A stretch of 64,000 nucleotides of DNA from Symbiodinium natans (taxonomy: Eukaryota > Sar > Dinophyceae > Suessiales > Symbiodiniaceae): contig CAJNDS010002516.1 of NCBI GenBank assembly GCA_905221605.1, forward strand, positions 122,001 to 186,000, in the 5' to 3' direction. Of this stretch, positions 16,801-28,778 are shown in pieces. The position numbers and the translations under genes were made by a program. Numbering within the stretch: position 1 is the first letter of the stretch; each line of letters begins with the position of its first letter. The notes below the pieces were generated by a model, which was given only the letters and a program-made list of their open reading frames with translations, was not told where the DNA came from and made no database searches.

Positions 16801-19800
16801 GATCAGTGTGTTTGTTGTGCAGCACGTAGCGTGGCAGCACCTTGTACTGACTGACCTTGTCCCCCCTTGTAGGACGTGGAGAATTTGAAAGAGTCGCATG
16901 GGCAGTCACGGGCTTGGCAGCCGCAGTAGTCATCGCGAGTCTTTGGAATTGCCTTTGCCTGTACTTTGGGTTTAGCTTCTCTTGTGCTTCGGTTTCTTGA
17001 GGGCGTTGGGATGCGTCGGGATGCGTCGGGATGCGTCGGGATGCGTTGGGATGCGTTGGGATGCGTTGGGATGCGTTGAGATGCGTTGAGATGCGTAGAG
17101 ATGAGTTGAGAAGCGGAAGTTCCGTACATGTTTCTTGTTTGGCTTTCTGGTGGTTCAGAAGCCGACCTCAGCTCAGGCTTACAAGTAGCTGCAACAGCAC
17201 CAAAGCCGAGATCACAAAACAGGCCAAGACCTTGGGCCAGGCCCGGGCCCGCGCTCGTAAGCAAGAAAGGTGATGACTAGGTATCATTCTCTGGACTCTT
17301 CGACTCGGACCTGTCAGACCGGCTACACACGCACGCCCGTACGCCTCATCGCCCTGACAGGCTGACATGCCGGGGAGCGAAAGCGTAGCGCCGCTTGACA
17401 GCAAGCCTTAGAAAGCCTTGGTCCCTCGTCCTTGCTCGTTAGTCGCTTTGGCGCACCAGGGCACGTGATTGACGGTGTTTGGCATGCATGTGCACTTGAA
17501 GGCACAGATGGGGATCGTTGGCATGTGCGCATGTGTTGCCAGCAGCCTCGTTGCGCTGCAGCCAAGTCAGTTTTGAGTTGCGACTCGTTGCAGCTGCTGC
17601 AAGTGCCATGCCTGTAGGTCGTCGGACCACCATGCCGAACATGCACGTCTGTCTGTTTGCTGAGCTTCGGAACCCGAGGCAGCGTAGCCAACGCCTGGAA
17701 GCCTCCATTGCTAGTCTGACTCCTCGGCTCTCTTTCGTGGAGGCACCGGTCTAGAATTCCACACGCTATGATACGCTATGCCGGGCTTTGCAGCTGGTGG
17801 CATTGCTCGCGTTCAATTAGATTCCACACCAATGCCGCTGCATGTGAGATTTTGGCCACTGGCTGAGCAGGAGACGGTAAAGGACTTGATCCAAGAGTTG
17901 ACCACGAGGCTGGGGTGTGATGGACGCGTAGACCTGGGCAGTACGAACGACAACTTTCATGGGCATCAGACTCACATAGACTCACTCAGGGGAGCTGTCT
18001 ATTGTTTTAAGTCTATCGCAACTTGCGAAGCAGCTTGGAGCTGCGAAGCTTCCTTGAGTGGAACCGTTCGGACGGTCTAATCGTCACGGCCTAGCCGCAG
18101 GCTCCGTGGCTTCGACGGCACGATCGGAGGGATGGAGTCAGCTCCCGAGCACTCCCAGGTGGTCCCACATATGGTATGGTGATGTATGGTGAGTAGTGAG
18201 TAGTGAGCACCCGCACTCGGAATCACCTTCACATCACTACATGTCATGTCACATGTTGACGAGTTGTGGCGCTCGGAATTGGCCAACTGCTGCAGCGAAG
18301 ACGGCTTTGAAGCAGAGGGCATTGCAGCACAGCCTCGTGACACGTCTTGAGGCCTCGCCTCAGTGCGGTCGAGTCTCAGATGCCGAGGCCTTCTGTTCAG
18401 GGCTGATTCTACACTGAACTCTTTCACTTCATGCGGCGCAGTTTCTCAGAGGCTGCAAGAGACCCTGAAGAACGTGGCCATCTTACAAGCAGATCTGAAG
18501 ACTGGCGAGGAGCACTGTGCTTAGTGACCTTCAGTGAGCATAGCTGCTAAAGTACTCGAATTGATTGACTAAACCAACCTACACAGGGAGCTAGGCAGTG
18601 GCTGCTTGTTCTCCAAGGACGTCCGCTGCCCGTTTCGAGCGCATGGAAGGGAACATGGCCAAACTGGCAGTGGATGCTGAAAAAGCAGTGGACTTTAGTG
18701 ACCGGACGCAGGGCTGGGTGGAGAAGATGGATGATAAAGTCCAGCGCTTGGGGATTAGTGTGGCCAGGCTGGAGGACAGCAGGGCCAACGCAGAGGCAGT
18801 TGTCACAAGGACGGAAAGCGACTTTGGCAAGGTGCGCGACCAATTGGAGACTGCCAGCACTCGGGTGGCTAACTTCGAGTTTCGCCTCACCGCCTTTGAC
18901 GTGCGCTTGTGCAGCCTTGAGCCTCTTGGAGATCTGAATGTGAAGGTCTGCAGCATTGAGCCACGCCTCGCGAAGCTGGAGCAGCTAGAGCCGAGCTTCA
19001 CGCGGTTGGAACCAGCCGTCCAGGAGCTTGCAGCCAGATTCAGTGGCTGTGAGGCCCGCTGCTCGAGCCTGGAGGTCGCCTCTCAGAACATTAACGCCAG
19101 CACTGAGAATCTCCACTCGGACCACAAGGCCAGCGTTCGCGGCGGTTGCTGTGCCGTTACTGTTCCGTTCTGTTCCGTTCTGTGCCGTTCCGTGCCCCGC
19201 GCCGTGTGGCGCCACGACCCATCCGACCCATCCAAACTTTTATCGACTTCAAACTTCGCTTGCCAAAACCACTCGTCCGGACACTTTTCGTGAGAGCATC
19301 GCAGCGCCGTTGCGACCTTTCCTCTTCTCGCGCACCATTTCCTGCCTCACCTCCGCCTGCCTCCGCCTAGTTCATGGACTTGTTTCTTTCATTTTTTGCA
19401 GTGGAGGCCTTGGCACATCAAGTCGACGACCAACGCATGATGCTGGAGGACGTGAAGGCGGAAACGGCTTCGCGCAAGGAAGAGACTCGAAAGCTCAAAT
19501 CCGCGACGGACATCATGCAGAGGGACCTGGAACAAGCTGGGAGGACTCAGCAGAACGTACAGTCCGACATCACGGAGCTGCAGCAAAGCCTCGAGCAAGC
19601 GCAGCAGCGTCTCAAGACAGATCTACGGGGCAATGAAGACCGGCTGATCGAGAGTATGCAGGAAGTGGATGGCCAAGTCACCCGACGCCTTGAGGACACG
19701 CGGGTGACGATGGATAAGCAGAGCCGCGCCCTGACACTACTGCAGCACAGCAGCAAGGAGTTGGAGCGCACCATGGAAGGCCTCAAGCGGCAGGCAGGGT

Positions 19801-21311
19801 GTTCCTTCGCAACTTCAACAAAACCAATGAACTGCTGTAGTGAGGATGTAAAACAGGATGTAAGAGGTACCGTCGAAGAGTTTTGGATCGAGACTGTTTC
19901 CATAGTGTTTGGGGATGTGAGCTGTTTCTGTGTTACAGTGCTCCCATTGCCGAGCACAGACATATGAACAAGGACAGCACCTCACACGCCTCACAGGCCA
20001 AAGTCCACATCCTCTCAAGGCTGTTCCTGCTTCTCCCAAGCTGTGTCCAGGCTTCTCATAAGGTCTCGGAAGTTCCCATCATGGGCCTCATGGCCCATGA
20101 TTGGCAGGCTGCGCGCACGTTTGAAAGCCTGTCAACATACGAAGCGCCCACACGTGTGAACCCTGCGCCTTCATTGGCACAGGGATGATCAGGACAACAG
20201 GGATAACTAAGAGGTATGTGATGGTATGTGACGGGGTATGTGTCCATTTCACATCTGCTGGCTTCTGGAGTCGGCTGACTTGCGCACATGTTGCTGGTGA
20301 TGTAGAACCTCCGTGCTACAAGCCTGAGACGCAGAAAAATCGTCGTCCCATTGATTCTGTCCAATGTTCAATGAATTCCCCTGATGAGGTCGAGGACGAG
20401 AAGGGTGCAGCCAGTGCCTAGGTTAACTGAGTTTAGCATTCTTTTGTTGTGTGTGTGGGCTGACTCGCACGCCCCCCCAAGTAGGCTAGTAAGCCAGGAG
20501 ACTGTAGCCAGACAGAGATGGACCTGCAACACCATCGTTCAGCTTGAGAGGCGACGCGGTGCTTCGCCGTCCCCAGAAAAAGCCACAAAGCTAGACTAGA
20601 AAACAAGGGTGTGTGGGCTTTAGGCCCTCTGGACAAAGTATATTCACAGTTGTGCTACATGATAGCGCCGCTATTCCCCAAGGCCAGGCCGCCTCGGCAG
20701 CGCGCTGCGCGGCGGAAGAGGCGGCCGAGGCGGCCAGTGCCACGGCCGAGGCCTCCAAGGCCCTGCTGTCCGAGCACTCGGAGCGGCAACAGGCTTTGGT
20801 GCGGGACTTCGAGACGTGGAGCTCTCAAGCGCAGGAGGAAGCGGCAGGGAAGGTTTTGCAGGCCCACGAGGCCGCCATCAGCGACTTGCTGAAGACCATG
20901 GACCGGCACCGATGGCAGACCAAAGAGGATGCTCTGAAGACGCGGGAGGAGCTGATGACGGTCATGAAGAGCAACACCAAGGCGGGATGCGGAGTTGTTC
21001 GGCGCTGTTCAGCGTCATGTACCGTTTTGCACTCTAAGCATGCCCTGCACCCGCGGGCAGTCATAAAGCACCAAGGTCTTCGATGGAAAGGTGGCAGAGA
21101 TCAGGCCCGTCATGGCCTCTCCACTTGTGTGTGGGGGGTTCCGACAGCCGGGTCGAGGGAGGAGAAGAAGAAGAAGCAGAAGAACAAGAAGCAGAAGCAG
21201 AACAAGAAGAAGAAGAAGAAGAAGAAGAAGAAGAAGAAGAAGCAGAAGAAGAAGAAGAAGAAGAAGAAGAAGAAGAAGAAGAAGAAGAAGAAGAAGAAGA
21301 AGAAGAAGAAG

Positions 21312-21342
<31 letters not shown>

Positions 21343-22652
21343 CAGAGAGCGAGAGTGAGAGAGACAGGGCCCATGAAAAACGAGAAGCAGAAAGAAAGAG
21401 GGAGCGAGAGAGCGGTTCATGTTGAACACCCGTGTGTCGGTGGCTGGACGTCAGCGGGCCGCCGTGGCCGGGGGTGAACCCTCCGCAGTGGAGCACAAGA
21501 AGCGATCGAGAGAGAAGCGTGTTGGTTGCCTTTCGAGTCCGGTGGGAAGAAGAAGAAGAAGCAGAAGTGAAACGAAAAGAAAGATTGACTTAACTGCATC
21601 CACCTCCAAGCCCTACAGGAACCAGAGAGCTTCACACTGGTCCTGAGGGACCTTTTAGCATGTGACCCTTCACGGGTGCCACGTTCTTTGTCATACAGCC
21701 AGCTTTGATGCGTGGCTTTCCCTAACCTCACGATGCAGCTTAGAATCGCAGATGCGGGATGGATCGGGAAAATGGGGCCCTCACAAGAAACAGATCCTTT
21801 TTTAGATGACGAGACGAGCGAACCGGAACATAGGCATACGGGCGGCAGACTCCTACATTGCCTTTTTCCTTCGTCGACCATAACTTGCCATTCCACCAGA
21901 GGAAAACTCATGGGAATGGAGAAGAACACTTTCTTCAGTTTCTTCCAGTCGCTGCAAGTTCCCTGAAATGCAGGGGTCGCTTGCAGCTCCTTGCGGCCGA
22001 AGCCGGCCGCTCCCTGGGAGACCTGAACTTGGATGTCGAACGCCTGCGCCGAGGAGACTCCCTATTCCAGGAAAGCACTGTGGAAAGCCCCTCCACCTCG
22101 AGCTCCCTGCCGGGTCTCAGAGAGCTTCGGCACGCAGTTTCGGATGAGATCCGCCGGCGGGAGCAGGAGCCCCAGCGCATCTCCGGGAGGCTCAAGGAGT
22201 ACACCGAGGACAGCACAATACCAGGGCCCAGCCGATTGTCCCAGTTCCAGGAGGAGAGTCAGAGCGGCAAGGCCTCCCCCTTCACTGTCTTGGACGGCCT
22301 TCGTGGTTGCGAGGCTGCCATCTCTGCCATGGACAGGCGCGTGACAAAGCTCGAAGACTGTGTGGAGGACCGCCTGTACGACATGGTTCGTTTGGACGTG
22401 GGCAAGCACGCGGCCATGCAACAAGGCCACCTCCATGAGATGGGCCAGAAGATGGACAGGCTAGTCCACACCTTGCACACACCCTCAGGACATGAAAGTG
22501 CGACCACTGCCCAGCTAGCGGCGAGCACAGGGCCCTTGGGCAGCCGAGAAAGTTGGCGGCAGCAGTTCCGCTCGGCGCTGAGTGATTCCACGTACGTCCA
22601 GCGTGCACTGAAAACTCACCGCCGCACCGGCGAGCTGGAGGCTCAAGGGTGA
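13821..22652 (+). CDS. Exons of a long coiled-coil protein gene (3' portion, locus B)
   Basis: Coiled-coil exons resume after the transporter and become larger towards the 3' end. Small examples: about 13827-13878 ('RQASLAEVVRSLEESE'), about 14232-14310 ('STQKLFSQLEKSAQDGHD'), about 14845-14945 ('LEQQAQDLVQARDQA'), about 15185-15245 ('LEIRCLEKLEAQAKRMEE'), about 15425-15490 ('LQQLEDTSRSTLHQVKQ'), about 15765-15810, about 16140-16205 ('RVEQQLTDVTELLSASD'), about 16390-16490 ('QSRELKRELLQMTEKQ'), about 17185-17270 ('KAEITKQAKTLGQARA'), about 17860-17915 and about 18440-18520 ('SQRLQETLKNVAILQADL'). Four large exons follow and are listed separately. The last frame ends with TGA at 22650-22652. 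The product would be a large, mainly alpha-helical structural protein. No known family was recognised. Confidence 0.55.
17001..17110 (+). repeat. 10-bp minisatellite (ATGCGTTGGG)n
   Basis: About ten tandem 10-bp units. The first are ATGCGTCGGG, then ATGCGTTGGG, then ATGCGTTGAG. The variants are grouped in order, as expected from stepwise local duplication. Confidence 0.9.
18618..19140 (+). CDS. Coiled-coil gene, large exon
   Basis: An uninterrupted frame of about 174 codons of heptad sequence, including 'RFERMEGNMAKLAVDAEKAV', 'VARLEDSRANAEAVVTRTES' and 'RLAKLEQLEPSFTRLEPAVQ'. The start follows an AG at about 18617, and the end lies near a GC/GT-type donor at about 19138. Downstream bases lose the heptad pattern, although the frame stays open to 19293. 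Both ends are approximate. Confidence 0.6.
19402..19795 (+). CDS. Coiled-coil gene, large exon
   Basis: A pyrimidine-rich tract and TTTTTTGCAG precede the exon, so the acceptor at 19400-19401 is well supported. The frame encodes 'LAHQVDDQRMMLEDVKAETA', 'LQQSLEQAQQRLKTDLRG' and 'QEVDGQVTRRLEDTRVTMDK', a regular coiled coil. The 3' end is close to CTCAAGCGGCAG, with GCAG or GT as candidate donors. Confidence 0.7.
20683..20981 (+). CDS. Coiled-coil gene, large Ala/Glu-rich exon
   Basis: The exon begins after CCCCAAG and ends at AACACCAAG before GCGGGATG, a GC donor. It encodes Ala/Glu-rich helix ('AAEEAAEAASATAEASKALL') and 'ISDLLKTMDRHRWQTKEDAL'. A further short exon, 'VFDGKVAEIRPVMASPL', starts at about 21078 after CACCAAG. 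Confidence 0.65.
21160..21342 (+). repeat. (AAG)n trinucleotide tract
   Basis: About 180 bp of almost pure AAG/GAA repeat, with a few CAG units near the start, lies in the intron before the last coiled-coil exon. The long open frames (poly-Lys, poly-Glu, poly-Arg) arise from the 3-bp period. Confidence 0.95.
21960..22652 (+). CDS. Coiled-coil gene, terminal exon
   Basis: About 230 codons end with TGA at 22650-22652. The sequence includes 'LAAEAGRSLGDLNLDVERLR', 'LRELRHAVSDEIRRREQEPQ' and 'AISAMDRRVTKLEDCVEDRL', with a polar, less helical tail. The acceptor is near 21960-21975 (candidates GCAAG and TGCAG). Plus-strand coding density falls away after the stop, which supports this as the gene end. 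Confidence 0.65.
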   Translation, partial: SLKCRGRLQLLAAEAGRSLGDLNLDVERLRRGDSLFQESTVESPSTSSSLPGLRELRHAVSDEIRRREQEPQRISGRLKEYTEDSTIPGPSRLSQFQEESQSGKASPFTVLDGLRGCEAAISAMDRRVTKLEDCVEDRLYDMVRLDVGKHAAMQQGHLHEMGQKMDRLVHTLHTPSGHESATTAQLAASTGPLGSRESWRQQFRSALSDSTYVQRALKTHRRTGELEAQG

Positions 22653-25600
22653 TGAGCTGTCACTCGGCTTCCATCCATGCTCGCGACGAGCCAAAGAGCG
22701 CGTCAACCTTGATGACATGGGCTGGGAGCAAGGGGCAGCCACTTGACCTTCACACAACACCAACTAAACCAACTCAAAACTCTCAAAAGCCTTCAAAAGC
22801 AGCCAACTGATAATCGTAGGCTGGGCTCTCAGGTTCAGGTTTCAGGTTGGTGGTTCCTGTTCAAACTGGACGGGAGGGTGGGGAAGAAATGGCTGCCCCT
22901 GTTGTTGCACTCGGCTTATGAAACTCCATGAATGGACAATGTCCGTTCGTGAGGACGGGCGATGGACCCTGGGCAGAAATGTATGCCCGGCTCCAATGCC
23001 AAGCCAATGTATCACTTCTCACGCCGCGCAGCACAAAATGCACTTTGTACATCTTGACATGGCAGGGGTGTGTGTGTGTGTGTGCCTGCATTCACAGCTT
23101 CTACATGACCTACTTCGGCCCCCCATAGCAGGCACCAAAGTGTTTGTATCAACATGCCACAGTCCGTAGCCACCAGACCTGATATGTAGAGAGAATATCG
23201 GACACATAACGCCCACTTTGCAGTGACCAGTTGGTGGCCGCATCATTCCGCGCTCACGGCTCTGGCGGTTCTGGGCTGTTTGACAGCAGTGATCATGCTT
23301 GAGCCAAGGCCAAGACATTCATGCGACGCAAGCTGACTCATGACTCATACACAGCAGGTTGGCGCATGTTCGTTGCACAGCAGTGTCCGCTACCGGTGCA
23401 TGAGTCAGCCATGAAGCTGCTCAGCAGAAGAGGCACGCTGGAGGGATTTCGAGCATCACTCATCCATTGAAGTAGCTCCTACTGAGTGCCCCGGCACGCA
23501 TACTGTATTCTGGGCATTTCTGGTCGTTTCTGGGCTGTTGGCTTTCTCCAAGATCATCCAAGACGCACTTCAAGAAGCTATGGGAAGCGGAGACCTGAAG
23601 CACAGCCACCGTTTACTTGGTGATCTAGCAATCAATGTTAACAGTGTTGGGTGCTTCTATAGCCATGCCGTGCTGCGCACACCTTGGTGCTTCACGCATG
23701 CTGCAAAATGCGATTTTGCTCGGGGATTGGCTTTCGTGCTCACGAATGTCTGAGGGACAAAGGGACGGACCGGAGTCTCAACGGCCAAATGAATCGAGCA
23801 TGAATGAGCCATCTGTCGGTTCAGCTGTGTCGAGGCTCACCTCATGCGATGGCCAGGCAGTCGCTCGCATCTTTGAACACCACTTCGGATTTCGTGGTCT
23901 TGCCACCGCAAGTTGTGTTTTCAGGAAATCGGGCATGAATCCAACACTGGTCTGTGTCGCAGGTGGGCATTGGCTCTGCTTTGCTTCATCGTGTTCCGCG
24001 ATAGTCTGAAAAGGCCAGGCATCCGTGTCGCCACTGACATGCGCCTCAGTGCGTCTGCACGTGATTTGGTTGAATAGACCAGAGACCGGCTTCTGATTCA
24101 GTGACGCAGATGGTACAGAGCGCAGCTCAGACACACCTTATCAGATGCACGAAGCAGCAGTTGTCTCATGCAGGACACGCTGCAGAGATGAACGGAACCA
24201 AGGAGAGGAAGCTAAACCTGAAGCTACGTTGAGCTAAGCCTCTAAAGATCTCTAAAGAAAGTCAGAGATGTTCATGCCTGGGAGGCTCCCGGTTTGCCTG
24301 GTCCCTGGCGCTTCGGCGGAGCGCTGAGCAGGGCGTCTAAGTGTCCACACTTGGTTCGTCACGGGCCACCCACTGCCTTTCATCGTCGCCGTTGTGGCCG
24401 TTGTTTCCATTTGGGATTCGGTGAATTTCAGTGTCAGTAAGGCCAGCGATGCAAGCATCAGCTCTGAAACCATCGGCGAGGGCTTGCGCAAGGCGGCTTG
24501 CAAACCGCATCAACCCATGCCGCGATTCGCAGTGACGTTGGACTTGCTGAAAGCATTTACTCGCCAGCCTTGCCAATATGATCCATGAGACCAGACAGGT
24601 CCAGTCCTGTGTAGCGGAAGCGGCGGGTGGTCGAGACGTGCGTCTCGTGGCTGTATCGAAGTTCCAGCCCGCGGAAGCAGTGCAGGCTGCATTGGACTTG
24701 GGACAGGCCGGTCTAAGTTAAATCATGTCCAGGAAGTGTCAGGCTGCAGTGCATCCTGAGATGCCCTGCATCTTTTCTACAAGTACGTGAGGGACAGTGA
24801 GGGGCCCCGGCTGGCAGGTAGATTTTGGAGAGAACTACGTGCAAGAGCTGCTGGACAAAGCGTCGGTTTTACCATCCAGCACAAGGCAAGCAGCGCACGC
24901 TCTGAGTTCATGTTGGAGGATCGCAGCTTGATGTTGGTTCTTACCGACCTGCAGTCCTACAGTGACTACAGTGACATTCAGGTGGCATTTCATCGGCCGC
25001 CTGCAGTCGAACAAGGCCACGTGAGGCCGGCTCCAGTCCTGCCATCGGTCCTGGTGGGCTAGCAATGACAGGTAAAGAAGTTGGTGAGCCTGCCAAACCT
25101 GGTGGCCATCGAGACCGTGGACTCATCTTCCTTGGCAGCCAGGACCCGAGCGGACACTGCCATGGCATGGCCAACGCAAGCTTTGACTCTGTAGGATAGC
25201 ATCCGCTGCGGAAGCTGCCGGAAGGGGAGAGGGAGGCATTGATCCGCTGAACCTGCTCATCCAGGCTGGAAGTGGAACGATGAAGGGTTCTCTTGTGCAG
25301 ACGGCGGGTGGATGCCTTGAATAGAGCGTCGCATCATGGTGTCCAGTCAGCCAGGTTGACACCAGTGGCGAACAGACGAAAGGCCCACTCTGGCGAGCAG
25401 TGCTGGTCATAAGGTAAGTCGTCTGAGCTGTGTCTTCGCTGCGCGTGTTTGTGCTGTTCACACGCGACATGGGTCAATTGAGCCACAGCAGATGAACGGC
25501 CCCAAAGCCAATGAAGGCGGCGTGCAGCCACATGAAGCTTCCGAGATTGCATCCCACATTGCAGCCTGTGGAAGTTCGGTGCGATTTGCTTGGTGCCCGG

Positions 25601-28312
25601 TTTCTCTCCTGTTGGCAACGACAGCGTGAAACTGCCACAGCTCGAAGCAGACACTTCAGTCCAGAGCCCACGGAGCCTGAACGGAACCTGAGCAGAGGCC
25701 CCCCCCCCCCAGAGCCGCCAGAGCCCAGGCTGGGCTGATGACCATCGGGGCTCCGGGCGACATGGGTGCGCTGGGGGAAGGTAGTTGTAGTTGCGGGCTC
25801 CCAGCGCGTTGCTTGCTAATTGCAAGTTAAGTTGTGACGGATATGTAGGAATTTAGGATCGCCAGAAAGGACATGTAGTTCTTGGGCTCCAGGCTTTGGG
25901 ACTCCGAAGCTGAGCGGTGCTGCAGCATCCCAACCCATCTCAAACATTTCCATGAAGCACATGTATCTTCGCATGCTGCTGCTCTGGAAGTGGAGGTCTG
26001 TGTCCTACTTGGTGCACGTGGCCACGGCTATACCACACTTGCCCCAAGCAAGATTTAGCGCTTGCGACGGTGTGAAAGCCGTACTTGTTCAGGCATCATA
26101 CTGCTGCCTAATGGCACCCTCCTGTTGTGTTACAGACTTGTTCACAGTATGTTACAGCGCTGTATCTTCGGGCCTAGTCCAGCATTCTCGGCTTGCCTTG
26201 GGCACGCTTGGACCATGCAGTCGTGGCCCATCTCCCCCTGCCCCACGCTACGTGCAGGTTCTTCATGCCACGTGCATGTGCGAATAAATCTTTCAGTGCA
26301 TGCCGCTCGTTTTCAAGACTGTTGTCAAATCAACATGAACCAACAACAAGGCACCAAGAGAGAGCCTAAATCAGCTTGGTCCCAACTCAGGGCCCATGCC
26401 TAGGCATCGGCAGTCTTTGGAACGCAGTCTTCGCAAAGAGTCCGCGGCCCTTCATCCAAGCAAGTTTCCCCTCCATCCCTCCCTCACCTGGTCACCTCAA
26501 GCAATCCTGTGTAGATGCAGAACATTTAATCCTCAAGTTCCCCACACAGGAGCTTTCGACCGCCTCCGCAGTGTTCGCGGCGCGGTGGCTACCGCTCTGG
26601 GCGCAGCTTGCTGAGCTTTGCCCGGGTAGGTCGCATTCATCCAGAACTGCAGGGGAGAATGGAGAGGATGGGAGCGCGGTACATCATGTTTCATGCTTAG
26701 GAACTACGTTGCAAAAGATAGGAGCGTCAGGAGCTGCAGTGGCAGAGGCTTCGTAGTCGTCATCGTCGTCGACGTCGCAGTTGCCGCAAGAAAAGCCAGC
26801 AGCAGTAGCTGTAGCAGTAGTCGTCGTCTTAGTCGTCGTCGTAGTAATAGCAATAACAAGAGCAGTAGCAAAAAATAGTAATCAACGTCGTCGTCGTCCC
26901 CAAGAGAACTCCAAGAGTACCGGTGCACGGAAGCCCTGGACATCCTCAGTTTCGCATTTTTCGGATCCCAGAAGTCCAAAAGCTTTAACTCCCCCCATTT
27001 TGAGAGGACCCCCGCGTGGAACCTCCGAATTGTGAATCCCAAAAAGTTCACGAAAATCCACGTTCGGAGGACGAAAGTGCTGCGCCAATGTGCTCCAACG
27101 AACACGCTGTTTCAGGAATCCTCAAAAACTTCGCAACCACGCCCGTGCGCCTAGACGAGAGCACGAATTACGACCCAAATTGCGAGCAGGCCTCAAGAAA
27201 GCCAATGGGTCCGAGCCAAGTGCACCGCACCAATCGTTCTTACTCCTCGCATTGGAACCCTTTAGTGTTTGACACACCGTCTGCGCAAAAATGATGGAAG
27301 CAGATCAAAAGGGGATGTGCGATATAGGGGTACCTCATTGGGGTCCTTTTTGTAAGGGGATCCTACTATTTGGGTCTACCGGGTCCCTTATTTTCGTAAA
27401 CCCCAAACGGCAACGTGGCTGCGCCGTGTGGGGTAGGGGCACTGTTCTTCTCGAAGCAGAGCATGTTTCCTCCGAGAAGAGGTTGCAATTCATTGTGATA
27501 GCGGTTATGACCTTGCAAAAACATGTGGACTGGGTGTGGGTCTGTGTGGATGGTGTAGCTGGAGTGCTTTATCAGGTGCCCGACCAGGAGCTTGGCTTGA
27601 GCATGGGGATGTCGGGAGACTTCCAGGAGGCCTGCCTCCCATGCGGAGATGTACGCAGTAGGCGTAGTAGGTGCAGGCCCATGTGACGCTACTGGTAGCA
27701 GCAGCATCACGAGGGTTTAGTGCTGATGAGGCTATCCGCAAGGGCGCCACCTCGGTGCGGGTAGGCGGGGCACCCAGGCATCGGCCTCTCTGCTCGAAAG
27801 GCCGCACCCGTCTGGCATGACAGCTTCACAGCATTGCTTTTGTCTGGAAGCAGTGCGTCTTGCATGCCAGATCTGTGCCAGAGGTTCCCGAATCTTCGGC
27901 GCCAGACCGCCTCGGAGAGCCGGTTAAAATCGTTGCGTTGGGTACCGCGCAGTTCCAGTGCTGTGCCAGTGCCGTGGCTGTGCCGGTTGTCCCGGTCAAA
28001 CTGGTCAGACTGTATGTCTCGGCAATGTGAGATCGTAGCCGGTTGTTTTGTTGCTATGTTTCGCTCAACTATGCCAGTTGCTTCTTAGCAGAGTAGCAAA
28101 CATGTGACCATCACATTGTCAGCAGCAGGCCTTCAAGACACTGTGACCTTCCAAACAGCCACCCTCATGACGCACGGTTTCTCAATAAATCGGGTGTTGC
28201 ATGAGAAGTAGAGTAGAAGGATGGCTTTCGCCTGCTCGGTTGAGAGCCTTGGCGTACCCTGCCAACAAGATCTTGAGCACTGGGCACCGCTCAGAAGTGG
28301 CGGAGTCCAAGC
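22653..28312. other. Mostly non-coding stretch with a few unassigned coding-like segments
   Basis: No gene was recognised. Possible exons on + are about 23549-23598 ('IIQDALQEAMGSGDLK'), about 24784-24860 ('VRDSEGPRLAGRFWRELRAR'), about 25076-25200 ('VKKLVSLPNLVAIETVDSSS') and about 25230-25320 ('GGIDPLNLLIQAGSG' then 'MKGSLVQTAGG'). They may belong to one interrupted gene, but family and boundaries are unclear. A poly-C run lies at about 25700-25710. Bases 26740-26900 are a cryptic trinucleotide repeat region built of CGT, AGT and AGC. Confidence 0.35.
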
Positions 28313-28778
28313 ATGCCCAGGAAGAAGGGACATATTCAGGATAGTGACCATGACCTCGGCGAACGGATCATTCCCATGGGGGCGTCGTTTGACAAATCTG
28401 CGGTTGCATCATTTCCCGCGAACACAGTTTTCACCTCCAAGTACACGTGGTGGTCATTTCTACCACTGGTGACCTTGGAGCAGTTCCAGAAGAGAGCAAA
28501 CGTGTACTTTACATTTATTACGCTTCTGATGTACGTTGGCGAGCACAGTACTTTCATTGACTCCACCGTGTCATGGTGGTCGACGGCAGCTGTTTTGATT
28601 CCCATGATGGCTTTGAGTATGGTTATCTCTGGATTGGACGACCTACGGCGGCACCAGTCTGATCGCCAGATCAATTCGCAGCAAGCTAGAGTCATCCGAC
28701 TGGGAGGGAAATACCGGGTGTATTTAGACACAGTCTTGTGGAAGAACATTCATGTGGGAGATGTCATCGTCCTGAAAA
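28313..28778 (+). CDS. P4-ATPase exon 1
   Basis: ATG at 28313 opens 155 codons plus one base. The protein has 'NTVFTSKYTWWSFLPLVTLE' and 'QFQKRANVYFTF', the classic P4 N-terminal signature, two membrane segments, and 'GLDDLRRHQSDRQIN' leading into the actuator domain with 'NIHVGDVIVLKS'. The donor at 28779 is GC; the interrupted Ser codon A|GC is completed by exon 2. The start could instead be an acceptor at 28321 if a 5' exon exists. Confidence 0.9.

Noticed and set aside
25230-25320. Fragment of an RNA polymerase largest subunit
   Set aside because: 'NLLIQAGSG...MKGSLVQ' loosely recalls the AGxKGSxxNxxQ motif, but the spacing is wrong and no other polymerase motif is nearby.
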